From Streptomyces sp. NRRL WC-3742 (lineage in GTDB: Bacteria; Actinomycetota; Actinomycetes; Streptomycetales; Streptomycetaceae), in the NCBI RefSeq assembly GCF_000720635.1, contig NZ_JOCF01000023.1:1-64000 (forward strand): a stretch of 64,000 nucleotides of DNA, written 5' to 3'. Shown in pieces: positions 8,285 to 15,981 of this stretch. Each line of letters starts with the position of its first letter. Positions within the stretch are counted from its first letter, which is position 1. The position numbers and the translations under genes were made by a program. The notes below the pieces were generated by a model. That model had not been told where the DNA came from. It did not search any database and worked only from the letters and a program-made list of their open reading frames with translations.

Positions 8285-8484
8285 GCCGTCCTTGCACGGC
8301 CTGTCCTTCCTGACAATTCCTGACAGTAATCAACATCCTTTTTACGCGGCCGTCATTGCCTTCGACCGGCCGCACCGGGGAGGCTGTTGATCAGCGCCGC
8401 CGCAACCGTTCCCGGATTGCGGTTCACCGAATGCCTCCGGAAACGGGGAGCGAATTCCCCGCCCGGAACAAGGAGTGGACGGAA
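8285..8484. promoter_or_regulatory. Divergent promoter region of the AmCP operon with direct repeats
   Basis: This 200-bp gap separates the racemase-like gene from the AmCP operon. TTCCTGACA occurs twice (8307-8315 and 8317-8325, 10-base period), in an AT-richer patch that runs to TTTTTACG at 8339-8346. Direct repeats with close to one helical turn are the kind of site bound by SARP or OmpR-type regulators, both of which are encoded nearby. Which protein binds is not known. The rest up to 8469 shows no gene; AAGGAG at 8470-8475 is the ribosome binding site of the first operon gene. Confidence 0.5.
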
Positions 8485-9636
8485 ATGGCAGCAGTGGAAG
8501 ACCACGAGAAACTCCCGAACCCGCCCCGGATATCGGACGCGACGCTTCGCGACTCCGCACACATGGCCGGAGTCGAGTTCGGGCCGAAGGACGCGGCCGC
8601 CATCGCCCGCCTGCTGGTGCGTACCGGCGTCGAGCTGGTCGAGGTCGGCATGGTCTCCGGCCCGGGCTCCAAGGACGCCCACCTGGTGGAGGCCGTGCAC
8701 GAGACCGTGGGCCCCGAGCGCGGCATGACGCTCGTGGTGGTGCGCGACCGCCAGCAGGTGGCCCGGGCCCTGGACGAGGCCGAGCGCCTGGGCGTGCGCC
8801 ACGTCATGTACTCCATCCCCACCTCCGAGCAGCACGCCAAGCTCAAGCTGGGCTCACCGAGCGCCAAGTTCCTGAACACGCTGGCCCGTTCGGCGATCAC
8901 CCAGGCCAAGGAGCGCGGCTTCCACGTCACCTTCAGCGGTGAGGACGGTGCCCGCACCCCCAAGGAGCGGCTCGTCCCGTACGTCACCGCCGGCTTCGAG
9001 GCCGGGGCCGACCGGTTCCGGCTCGCCGAGACCGTCGCCTACCTGTCGCCCTGGCAGATGGAGAAGGTGATCGGCGAACTCACCGCCATCGACGGCTCCG
9101 AGATCGAGATCCACTCCCACAACATGCTCGGCATGGCCGTGGCCAACTCCCTGGCCGCCGTGCGCGCCGGGGCGCGGTGGATCTCGGCGACGGTCGGCGG
9201 CATCGGCGAGCGGGGCGGCAACGCGCCCCTGGCCGAGCTGCTCACCTCGCTGCGGATCGTCCACGGCGACACCCGCTTCGACCTGACCCACCTCACCGAG
9301 CTGTCCCGCCTGGCGCTGACCGGCGCGGGCCTCGGCGAGGCGTTCCAGTCCGGGCCCACCACCGAGCACGCTTTCGCCTACGAGCTGCCCGGCCAGCTCA
9401 CCCACCCGGAGGCGTACGAGACCCTGCCCGCCGAACTCGTCGGCAACAGCCGGGAGTTGCGGGTGCGCACCCGGCTTACCCCGGCGCTCGTCCGGTGGGC
9501 GCTGGCCGACTCCGGGATCGACGTCGACGCCGACGGGCTCACCGGCTGGCTGATCGAGCGCCAGGAGCGCTCCGGCGCCCCGCTCCTGGACCGCGACGCG
9601 GTCCGCAAGGCCGCGATCGACTACCAGGCCGCCTGA
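8485..9636 (+). CDS. Homocitrate synthase/isopropylmalate synthase-family enzyme
   Basis: A 383-residue DRE-TIM barrel enzyme of the family that condenses acyl-CoA with 2-oxo acids (homocitrate, isopropylmalate and related synthases). Visible motifs are DATLRDSAH (18-26; catalytic Arg22 and metal ligand Asp23), the metal-binding HSH pair (His210, His212) and GGIGERGGNAPL (238-249). The C-terminal subdomain (YETLPAELVGNSRELRV) fits homocitrate synthases; the LeuA regulatory domain is absent. Met214 replaces the Asp of the usual HxHND motif. The start has AAGGAG 10 bases upstream. It opens the AmCP operon. Homoaconitase and homoisocitrate dehydrogenase are not in the window, so the product may not be 2-aminoadipate; a branched or shortened acid is possible. 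Confidence 0.82.
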   Translation: MAAVEDHEKLPNPPRISDATLRDSAHMAGVEFGPKDAAAIARLLVRTGVELVEVGMVSGPGSKDAHLVEAVHETVGPERGMTLVVVRDRQQVARALDEAERLGVRHVMYSIPTSEQHAKLKLGSPSAKFLNTLARSAITQAKERGFHVTFSGEDGARTPKERLVPYVTAGFEAGADRFRLAETVAYLSPWQMEKVIGELTAIDGSEIEIHSHNMLGMAVANSLAAVRAGARWISATVGGIGERGGNAPLAELLTSLRIVHGDTRFDLTHLTELSRLALTGAGLGEAFQSGPTTEHAFAYELPGQLTHPEAYETLPAELVGNSRELRVRTRLTPALVRWALADSGIDVDADGLTGWLIERQERSGAPLLDRDAVRKAAIDYQAA

Positions 9637-9671
9637 ACAACAACCCCTCTGCAAGGAAACGGAGTTCCACC

Positions 9672-9857
9672 ATGACCACCGCCACCCTCTCCGGCGCCTG
9701 CCCGGAGTGCGAGACCGACCTGACCGTCCCCCCGGTCGTCCAGGGCGAGACCCTCTCCTGCCCGGAATGCCTCCTCACCCTGCGGGTCGAGGAGATCACG
9801 GACGGGCGGCTGACCCTGGAGATGGTCGAGGTCCAGCTGCGCGACTGGGGCCAGTGA
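9672..9857 (+). CDS. lysW: LysW-like amino-group carrier protein ending in DWGQ
   Basis: A 61-residue acidic protein with two CPEC motifs (Cys10/13 and Cys30/33) forming a zinc-binding N-terminal fold, and an acidic tail. Its length and layout match LysW, the amino-group carrier of lysine/arginine biosynthesis in Thermus and archaea, which Streptomyces also uses in secondary pathways such as vazabitide. In LysW the C-terminal EDWGE is conserved and the gamma-carboxyl of the last Glu forms an isopeptide bond with the substrate's amino group. Here the tail reads RDWGQ followed by TGA, so the attaching residue is Gln61, whose side chain is an amide. AAGGAAACGGAG precedes the ATG. It stands between the condensing enzyme and the LysX-like ligase. 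Confidence 0.9.
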   Translation: MTTATLSGACPECETDLTVPPVVQGETLSCPECLLTLRVEEITDGRLTLEMVEVQLRDWGQ

Positions 9858-9858
9858 G

Positions 9859-10710
9859 ATGGCCCGTCACGTCGCTCTGGTCGCCGACCGGATCGCCTGG
9901 GAGGAGCGCCAACTCATCCAGCAGGCCGACGAGTTCGGCCTGAGCATCGACTGGGTCAACGACGAGTCCCTGTGCCTGGGCCACCCCGGGGCGCCGTCCC
10001 TGCGCGGCTACGAGGCCGTGCTGGTGCGCAGCCGCAGCTACACCCGGGGCGGCCTGGTCGCCAGCCTCGCCGAGGCGGCCGGGGCGCGCGTCCTCAACAC
10101 CGCCCGGGCGATCCACGCCTGCGAGAACAAGGCCGAGCTGCGCATCCTGCTGCGCGCCGCCGGCGTACCGGTGCCGGACTTCCGGCTGGTGCTCTCCCGC
10201 AAGGACTTCGAGCAGGCGCTCACCGAGATCGAGCTGCCCGTCGTCCTCAAGCCGGTCTTCGGCGGCATGGGCAAGCGCGTCACCCTCATTCGGCACTCCG
10301 ACACCGCCCAGTCCGTCTACGACTACGTCGAGGACCTCGGCCACGCCTTCGAGCAGGCGTGCCTGGTCGAGCCGTACCTCGGCGGCGGCACCTCGGTGCG
10401 CTGCCTGGTCGTCGGCCACGAGCTGGTCGGCGCCGCCGAGTTCGCCAGCGGCGGCACCGACTGGCGCAACAACGCCGCGCTGGGCAACGACAGCCGGGCC
10501 CTCGCCCACGACCCCGAGGTCGTCAAGATCGTCGAGGCCGTGACGGCCGAACTCGGCCCGGGCATCTACGGCGTCGACCTGTTCCGCACCGACGACGGCT
10601 TCCTCGTCAACGAGGTCAACCACGCCCCCGGCTTCCGGGCCGTGGCCACCACCACCGGCGCGGACGTCCCCTCGGCCGTCGGCCGCTACGTGCAGGAGCT
10701 CCTCTCATGA
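9859..10710 (+). CDS. lysX: LysX/ArgX-like ATP-grasp ligase loading the carrier
   Basis: A 283-residue ATP-grasp ligase of the RimK/LysX group. The family joins the amino group of 2-aminoadipate or glutamate to the C-terminal Glu of LysW using ATP. Visible motifs are PVVLKPVFGGMGKRV (ATP-grasp core), EPYLGGGTSVRCLVVG, and IYGVDLFRTDDGFLVNEVNH with the metal-binding acidic and Asn residues. The segment after VNEVNH, which in LysX/ArgX is usually T-x-E-F-(K/R)-N and helps to choose the substrate, reads A-P-G-F-R-A. Amino acid choice may thus differ from aminoadipate or glutamate. It starts one base after the lysW stop and overlaps the next gene by 4 bases (ATGA), implying coupled translation. 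Confidence 0.88.
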   Translation: MARHVALVADRIAWEERQLIQQADEFGLSIDWVNDESLCLGHPGAPSLRGYEAVLVRSRSYTRGGLVASLAEAAGARVLNTARAIHACENKAELRILLRAAGVPVPDFRLVLSRKDFEQALTEIELPVVLKPVFGGMGKRVTLIRHSDTAQSVYDYVEDLGHAFEQACLVEPYLGGGTSVRCLVVGHELVGAAEFASGGTDWRNNAALGNDSRALAHDPEVVKIVEAVTAELGPGIYGVDLFRTDDGFLVNEVNHAPGFRAVATTTGADVPSAVGRYVQELLS

Positions 10711-11762
10711 TCCGCGCAGGAGTCGTCGGCGCCTCAGGGCTCGCCGGCGGCGATCTCATCAGACTGATCACCCAGCACCCCGACCTGGAGCTGACCTTCC
10801 TCGGCGGCTCCTCCAACATCGGCCGCCGCCCGGCCGAGCTGCACCCCAACCTGCGCATCGACAACGGCCTGACGGTGCAGCCGGTCACCGACGACGTCGC
10901 CGGCAAGGTCGACGTCCTCTTCCTGGCCACGCCCGCGCCCGTCTCCGCCGAGCTGGCCGCGCGCTTCGCCGACCGCGTCCCGGCGATCATCGACCTCAGC
11001 GGCGCCTTCCGCATCCGCTCCCAGGAGCGGCACGAGCGGTGGTACCCGAAGGTCGCGCGCCGCGCCGACCTCGCCGACCGGTTCGTCTACGGCGTCCCGG
11101 AGCTGGTCGGCGACCAGCTCGCCGACGCGGCGCTGATCTCCCTGCCCGGCTGCTACGCCACCTCCATCACCCTGGGCCTGGCCCCGCTGACCCTCGGCCT
11201 CGGCCTGAACCTCAGGACCGTGGTCGTGGACGGCAAGAGCGGCTCCAGCGGCGGCGGCGTCCACCTGCGCACCGCCGACCTGCACCCCTACCGCAACGGC
11301 GCCATCGCCCCGTACGCGCCCACCGGCCACCGGCACGCGGCCGAGGTCGCCGACTTCCTGGAGCGCAGCAAGCCCGGCACGGTCGGCTCGCTGAGCATGT
11401 CCGCGTACGGCGTCTCGCACGTGCGCGGGCTGCTCACCAGCAGCTACGTCTTCACCGACGACGCCGTCGACCAGCGCACCCTGCAACGGGCCTACCTGCG
11501 CTTCTACAAGGGGCACCGGTTCGTCCGGGTGCGCCGGCACACCGAGACGCTGATCCCGGTGCCGGACCCGCAGGCCGTCCTCGGCTCCAACTACTGCGAC
11601 GTGACGGCCCTCCTCGACGAGGAGGGCGGGCGGATCGTCGTCCTCGCCGCCCTGGACAACCTGGTCAAGGGCGCGGCCGGGCAGGCCGTACAGGCCGCCA
11701 ACCTCCGCTTCGCACTGCCCGAGGAGACGGGACTGACCATGCAGCCGGTGATGCCCGCATGA
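10707..11762 (+). CDS. lysY: ArgC/LysY-like N-acyl-aminoacyl-phosphate reductase
   Basis: A 351-residue NAD(P)H-dependent reductase. In the family it turns the side-chain acyl phosphate made by the kinase into a semialdehyde while the amino group is masked (by acetyl in ArgC, by the carrier in LysY). The N-terminal Rossmann motif is GVVGASGLAGG (5-15), the catalytic Cys lies in SLPGCYATS, the conserved Ser/Gly loop is KSGSSGGG, and a conserved His follows in PTGHRHAAEV. It overlaps both neighbours by 4 bases. The partnership with a LysW-like carrier makes a LysY role more likely than arginine synthesis. Confidence 0.9.
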   Translation: MIRAGVVGASGLAGGDLIRLITQHPDLELTFLGGSSNIGRRPAELHPNLRIDNGLTVQPVTDDVAGKVDVLFLATPAPVSAELAARFADRVPAIIDLSGAFRIRSQERHERWYPKVARRADLADRFVYGVPELVGDQLADAALISLPGCYATSITLGLAPLTLGLGLNLRTVVVDGKSGSSGGGVHLRTADLHPYRNGAIAPYAPTGHRHAAEVADFLERSKPGTVGSLSMSAYGVSHVRGLLTSSYVFTDDAVDQRTLQRAYLRFYKGHRFVRVRRHTETLIPVPDPQAVLGSNYCDVTALLDEEGGRIVVLAALDNLVKGAAGQAVQAANLRFALPEETGLTMQPVMPA

Positions 11763-12568
11763 GCACCGACCACGCCCCCGCCGTCGTCAAGCTCGGCGGC
11801 AGCTGCCTGGACGGCCTGGACGGCGCCTGGTGGGACGACCTGGCCGAGCTGGGCCGCAGCCGTCCGCTCGTCCTGGTGCACGGCTGGTCCAAGCCGCTGC
11901 GCGAGCACCACGCCCGCTACCGCGAGCCCTCGGCGATCCTGCGCGACCGGTACGGCAACCAGAGCCGCTGGACCACGCCCGAGGTGATCGAGGACATCAG
12001 GACCGTCAGCGCCCGCCTCGGCGCCGAGGTGCTCGACCGGCTGGAGCGGCGCGGCCTCGAGGCCGCGCGGCTGCTCGGCAGCGACGGGCTGCTGACGGCC
12101 GGCGAGGCCGAGCGCTGGTGGTGGCAGGGCAAGCAGCTCGTCGAGCTGGAGAACCTGGTCGGCCCGGTCCGCGAGGCGGACCCCACCCTGCTCAAGGGCC
12201 TGGAGCCCGGCCAGGCCAGGCTCGTCACCCCGCTGGCCCGCAACGCCGCCGGGCGGGAGGTCAACACCGACGCCGACCGGGCCGCCGCCGCCCTCGCCGG
12301 GGCCGTCGGCGCGCCCGAGCTGGTGCTGGTGACCGACGTCGCCCACCTGCTGATCGACGGCGAGCCGGTGCGCGAGATCGGCGCCGAGGCCGCCGCCGCG
12401 TTCCGCGACAAGGGCGCCACCGGCGGCATGCGCAAGAAGCTGCGCGCCGCCGGGGAAGCCCTGGAGCGCGGCGCGGGGCGGGTCGTCATCGGCAGCGCGC
12501 CCGTCAGCGAGCTGCTCGCCGGCCGTACCGGCACCGTCATCGAGCGAACGGGAGGAGGACGGTCATGA
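11759..12568 (+). CDS. lysZ: ArgB/LysZ-like amino acid kinase
   Basis: A 269-residue amino acid kinase. In the family it phosphorylates the side-chain carboxylate of the carrier-bound amino acid, giving the substrate of the reductase encoded just upstream. The N-terminal VVKLGGSCLDG binds phosphates, REVNTDADRAAAALAGA and LVLVTDVAHLL form the nucleotide/substrate region, and KGATGGMRKKLRAA is the typical late GGMxxK motif. RYREPSAILRDRYGNQSRWTT-like sequence (split here) in the substrate lid resembles LysZ rather than ArgB. Overlap of 4 bases at both ends indicates translational coupling. Confidence 0.88.
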   Translation: MSTDHAPAVVKLGGSCLDGLDGAWWDDLAELGRSRPLVLVHGWSKPLREHHARYREPSAILRDRYGNQSRWTTPEVIEDIRTVSARLGAEVLDRLERRGLEAARLLGSDGLLTAGEAERWWWQGKQLVELENLVGPVREADPTLLKGLEPGQARLVTPLARNAAGREVNTDADRAAAALAGAVGAPELVLVTDVAHLLIDGEPVREIGAEAAAAFRDKGATGGMRKKLRAAGEALERGAGRVVIGSAPVSELLAGRTGTVIERTGGGRS

Positions 12569-13128
12569 CGAAGCCCCGCGTTCTGGTGGTCGACAACGGA
12601 ACCCTGTCCCTGCCCCAACTGCGGCGCCGCTTCGAGGACCTGGGCTCGGAGACCGAGGCCGTCGACGCCCTGTCCGTGCCGTCGAGCCTGGACGGCCGCT
12701 ACCAGGCGATCGTGCTCAGCGGTACCAAGGTGCGGGCCTACGACCTCGACCACTACAGGCCGCTGGTCGACCTGATCCTCTCCTCCGACGTGCCGGTCTT
12801 CGGCATCTGCGGCGGCATGCAGATCCTCGCCGTCTCCGCCGGGGGCCGCCTCGCCGAGGGACCGCAGCGCGTCGGCGGCTACGAGGTGCAGGTCGACACG
12901 ACCGAGCCGCTGTTCAGCCACGTCGAACCGAAAGTGACGGTGTTCCACCGGCACACCCTCTACCTCCAGGAGGCCCCCGAGGGCTTCCGCTCCATCGGCC
13001 GCTCCGAGCACGCGCCCGTGGAGTTCCTGCGCAGCGAGGACGGCCGGATCCTGGGCGCCCAGGCGCACCTGGAGTTCCGCAGCGACGGCCTGCGGATCCT
13101 GCGCGGCTTCACCGAGCTGTACCGCTGA
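12565..13128 (+). CDS. Class I glutamine amidotransferase-like hydrolase
   Basis: A 187-residue single-domain GATase1 protein. The nucleophile elbow is GICGGMQILA (Cys near residue 90) and the His-Glu pair sits in GAQAHLEFRSDG, so the Cys-His-Glu triad is complete. No synthetase domain is attached. Stand-alone GATase1 enzymes include gamma-glutamyl hydrolases (PuuD, folate gamma-glutamyl hydrolase), and the bond between a LysW-type carrier and its cargo is a gamma-glutamyl isopeptide bond. No LysK-type peptidase is seen in the operon. I therefore infer that this enzyme releases the product from the carrier or deamidates the carrier's terminal Gln. Supply of ammonia to a partner is the alternative. 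It overlaps the kinase gene by 4 bases. Confidence 0.8.
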   Translation: MTKPRVLVVDNGTLSLPQLRRRFEDLGSETEAVDALSVPSSLDGRYQAIVLSGTKVRAYDLDHYRPLVDLILSSDVPVFGICGGMQILAVSAGGRLAEGPQRVGGYEVQVDTTEPLFSHVEPKVTVFHRHTLYLQEAPEGFRSIGRSEHAPVEFLRSEDGRILGAQAHLEFRSDGLRILRGFTELYR

Positions 13129-13159
13129 CCCCACTCACCCCTCAGGCAAGGACGAACCG

Positions 13160-14290
13160 ATGAGCATTCCGGAAGACGTGCAGGAGCCCGCCTTCGTCAC
13201 CCACCTCAACGGCAGCGGCGGCGCCATCAAGGGCTGGGTCGTCGTCGACTCGCTCGTCGACGGCCTCGCCATGGGCGGGGTGCGGATGACCCCCGGGGTG
13301 ACCGAGGAGGAGGTCCGGGGCCTCGCCCGCGACATGACCGACAAGTTCACCCTCGCCGGGCTGCGCATCGGCGGCGCCAAGGGCGGCATCGTCTCCGACG
13401 GCACCGACCGCGACCAGACCTTCCGCACCTTCGGCCGCACCGTCAAGCCCCTGCTGCACGGCGGCATCCACCTCGGCATCGACATGGGCGTCACCTCCGC
13501 CGACCGGGCCGTCTTCTTCGCCGAGGCCGGGTACGACCCGCGCTACCGGCTCGGCGCCCCGGACATGCCGATCGACTGGCGCACCTACTACGAGCCGCTG
13601 ATCGACGTCACCGGCCACGGCGTCGGCGTCGCCGCCGTCACCGCCCTGGAGGCGCGCGGGCACACCGAGAAGGCCCGGGTCGTGGTGCAGGGCTTCGGCA
13701 CGGTGGGCCGCTCGGTCGCGAAGTTCCTGGAGGAGCGCGGGCACATCGTCGTGGGCGTGGCCGACATCGACGGCACGATCAGCGCCGACCGGCTTCCGGT
13801 CGCCGAACTGCTCGCCATCACCGACGAGTTCGGGCGCATCGACCGCTCCCGCCTGCCGCAGGGCGTCACCCTCTCCACCGAGCCGGACGCCTGGCTCGAC
13901 CTCGACGCCGACCTGCTCGTCCTCGCGGCGCAGAAGTACGCGCTCGGCGCCGAGAACGCCCACCGGCTGCGGGCCGGACTGGTCGTCGAGGGCGCCAACC
14001 TCGGCTCCAGCGCCGCGGCCAAGGAGAAGGTGGCCGCCTCGGGCGCCGCCCTGGTGCCGGGCGTGATCGCCAACATCGGCGGGGCCGCGTCCGCCGCCCT
14101 GGCCGTCACCCGGGTCGTCCCCTTCGACCTGGAGGCGGAGGCCCGCAAGACGTGGGTCTTCGACTGGGTCGGCGACCGCGTGCGGCGCAACACCCGGGAC
14201 CTGCTGGAGATCGCCGCCGGCCGGGCGGGCGACCCGCTGCCCGAACTGCTGGAGGCCCGCCGCAAGGACCGCCTGAAGGACGGCTCGTGA
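13160..14290 (+). CDS. Glu/Leu/Phe/Val dehydrogenase-family enzyme
   Basis: A 376-residue ELFV amino acid dehydrogenase. The family reversibly interconverts a 2-oxo acid plus ammonia with the L-amino acid using NAD(P)H. It shows the Gly-rich active-site loop with catalytic Lys (RIGGAKGGIVSDG), the GIDMGVTSAD segment with the conserved Asp, and a Rossmann domain starting VVVQGFGTVG. Later motifs are VEGANLGSSAAAK and PGVIANIGGAASA. It lies 31 bases after the amidotransferase-like gene and overlaps the ligase gene by 4 bases. In this operon it could make the amino acid loaded on the carrier or aminate a later keto intermediate. Confidence 0.88.
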   Translation: MSIPEDVQEPAFVTHLNGSGGAIKGWVVVDSLVDGLAMGGVRMTPGVTEEEVRGLARDMTDKFTLAGLRIGGAKGGIVSDGTDRDQTFRTFGRTVKPLLHGGIHLGIDMGVTSADRAVFFAEAGYDPRYRLGAPDMPIDWRTYYEPLIDVTGHGVGVAAVTALEARGHTEKARVVVQGFGTVGRSVAKFLEERGHIVVGVADIDGTISADRLPVAELLAITDEFGRIDRSRLPQGVTLSTEPDAWLDLDADLLVLAAQKYALGAENAHRLRAGLVVEGANLGSSAAAKEKVAASGAALVPGVIANIGGAASAALAVTRVVPFDLEAEARKTWVFDWVGDRVRRNTRDLLEIAAGRAGDPLPELLEARRKDRLKDGS

Positions 14291-15981
14291 CCGCGCCCGC
14301 AGCCGTCCCGGCCGCCGCCGTCCGTGCCACCACCAGGGAGCAGGCCGCCGAGTACCGAAGCCGAGGCTGGTGGCGCGAGGAGACCTTCCTCGACGACCTC
14401 CACCGCCAGGCCCGCGAGCGCCCCCACAAGCTCGCCATCGCCGCCCGCCGCGTCGCCGAGGCGCGCACCGACACCCTGGACTACGCCGAACTCGCCCGCC
14501 TCACCGACCGGTTCGCCCTCGCGCTGCTGCGCCTGGGCGTGCGCCGGGGCGACGTCGTCGCCGTCCAGCTGCCCAACCGGTGGGAGATGGTGCCGCTGCT
14601 GTTCGCAAGCCTGCGCGTCGGGGCGGTCATCTGCCCGATCTCGCCGGTCTGCCCGGAGGAGGAGCTGCGCCACCGCCTCGGCCTGACCGAGGCCCGGGTG
14701 GTCGTCACCCTGCCCGAGTGGGACGGCACCCCGCTGGCGCGGATCGTCACCGGCCTGAAGGCCGAACTGCCCTCGCTCGCCCACGTCGCCGTGGTGGACG
14801 GCCCGGTGCCCGACGGCGCGCTCTCCTTCCACGGCCACTTCGTCGCCCCGGCGTACGAAGAGGCCGACGGGACGGGCGAGTTGGACGGGCTGGCGCTGAG
14901 CGCCGACGAGCCGTTCGTGGTGCTGTTCACCTCCGGCACCACCGGCGAGTCCAAGGGCGTCCTGCACAGCCAGAACACCGTCCACTCCGCCGTGCGCGGC
15001 TACGTCGACGCCTTCGGCTTCGGCACGAACGGTGACTGGACGGCCGCCGTCTCCACCCCGCTCGTCCACTACTCCGGCTTCGCGCAGGGCATCCTCGCGG
15101 GTGTCCTGCTCGGCGGCACCGTCGCCTTCCAGGACGTCCGCGCCAACGAGGCGCTGCTCGATCTGGTGGAGCGCTACGGCGCCACCCTGCTGTACGGCCC
15201 GCCGGCCACCCTCTCCGACGTCGCCGCCTCCCAGCGCGAGCGCAGGCGCGACACCAGCAGCCTGCAGCACGTCGTCATCGGTTCGGCGCAGGTCCTCCAG
15301 ACTCTCGCCGACGAGGTGCACGAGACCCTCGGTGCGCGTACGTACTCGCTGTGGGGCATGTCGGAGAACGGCCCGGTCACCATGACCGGGCCCGCCGACC
15401 CCGAGGACTGGGCCGCCCACAGCAACGGCCGCCCGATCGAGGCCATGAGCACCCGCATCGAGGGCACGGCTGAGGGCACGGCCGGCGGTGCCGGGCGCCT
15501 CAAGGTGCGCGGCGCCTCCCTCGCCCTCGGCTACTACCGGCGCCAGGAGGTCTTCGACGCCGAGTTCGACGCCGAGGGCTGGTTCGACACCGGGGACCTC
15601 GCCCGCGAGGACGGCCGTGGGGGCCTGCGCATCATCGGCCGGGCCCGCGACGCCGTCGTGCGCGGCGGGCTGGTCGCACCCACGACCGAGCTGGAGGCCG
15701 TCATCGGCGGCCACCCCAAGGCCCTCGAGGCGGCGCTGGTCGGCCTGCCCGGCATCGCGGAGGGCGCTGATCCCGTGATCCTCGCCGTCGTCGTCCCGCG
15801 CGGCGAGCAGGGCGGCCCGACGCTCGACGAAGTCCGCGCCCGGGTACGCGAGTCGGGCCACGACGAGCGCTTCCTGCCCGAGCGGGTGGAGCTGCTGCCC
15901 GCGCTGCCCAAGACCCTCACCGGCAAGGTCCGCAAGGCCGAGCTGCGCGAGCGGTACGGGGCTCCGAAAGAGAGGGCCTAG
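14287..15981 (+). CDS. AMP-dependent acyl ligase (ANL superfamily)
   Basis: A 564-residue adenylate-forming enzyme, starting at a GTG that overlaps the previous stop (GTGA). The phosphate loop is LFTSGTTGESKG, the aromatic/A5 region is YSLWGMSENGPVT, the A7-like motif is GWFDTGDLA and the C-terminal catalytic Lys lies in PKTLTGKVRKAEL. The N-terminal part (YRSRGWWREETFLDDL) resembles cyclohexanecarboxylate-CoA ligase and aryl-AMP ligases. No carrier domain is fused. It likely activates a carboxylic acid for coupling to an amine, CoA or a carrier. It may form an amide or ester in the final product; the substrate is unknown. Confidence 0.87.
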   Translation: MTAPAAVPAAAVRATTREQAAEYRSRGWWREETFLDDLHRQARERPHKLAIAARRVAEARTDTLDYAELARLTDRFALALLRLGVRRGDVVAVQLPNRWEMVPLLFASLRVGAVICPISPVCPEEELRHRLGLTEARVVVTLPEWDGTPLARIVTGLKAELPSLAHVAVVDGPVPDGALSFHGHFVAPAYEEADGTGELDGLALSADEPFVVLFTSGTTGESKGVLHSQNTVHSAVRGYVDAFGFGTNGDWTAAVSTPLVHYSGFAQGILAGVLLGGTVAFQDVRANEALLDLVERYGATLLYGPPATLSDVAASQRERRRDTSSLQHVVIGSAQVLQTLADEVHETLGARTYSLWGMSENGPVTMTGPADPEDWAAHSNGRPIEAMSTRIEGTAEGTAGGAGRLKVRGASLALGYYRRQEVFDAEFDAEGWFDTGDLAREDGRGGLRIIGRARDAVVRGGLVAPTTELEAVIGGHPKALEAALVGLPGIAEGADPVILAVVVPRGEQGGPTLDEVRARVRESGHDERFLPERVELLPALPKTLTGKVRKAELRERYGAPKERA

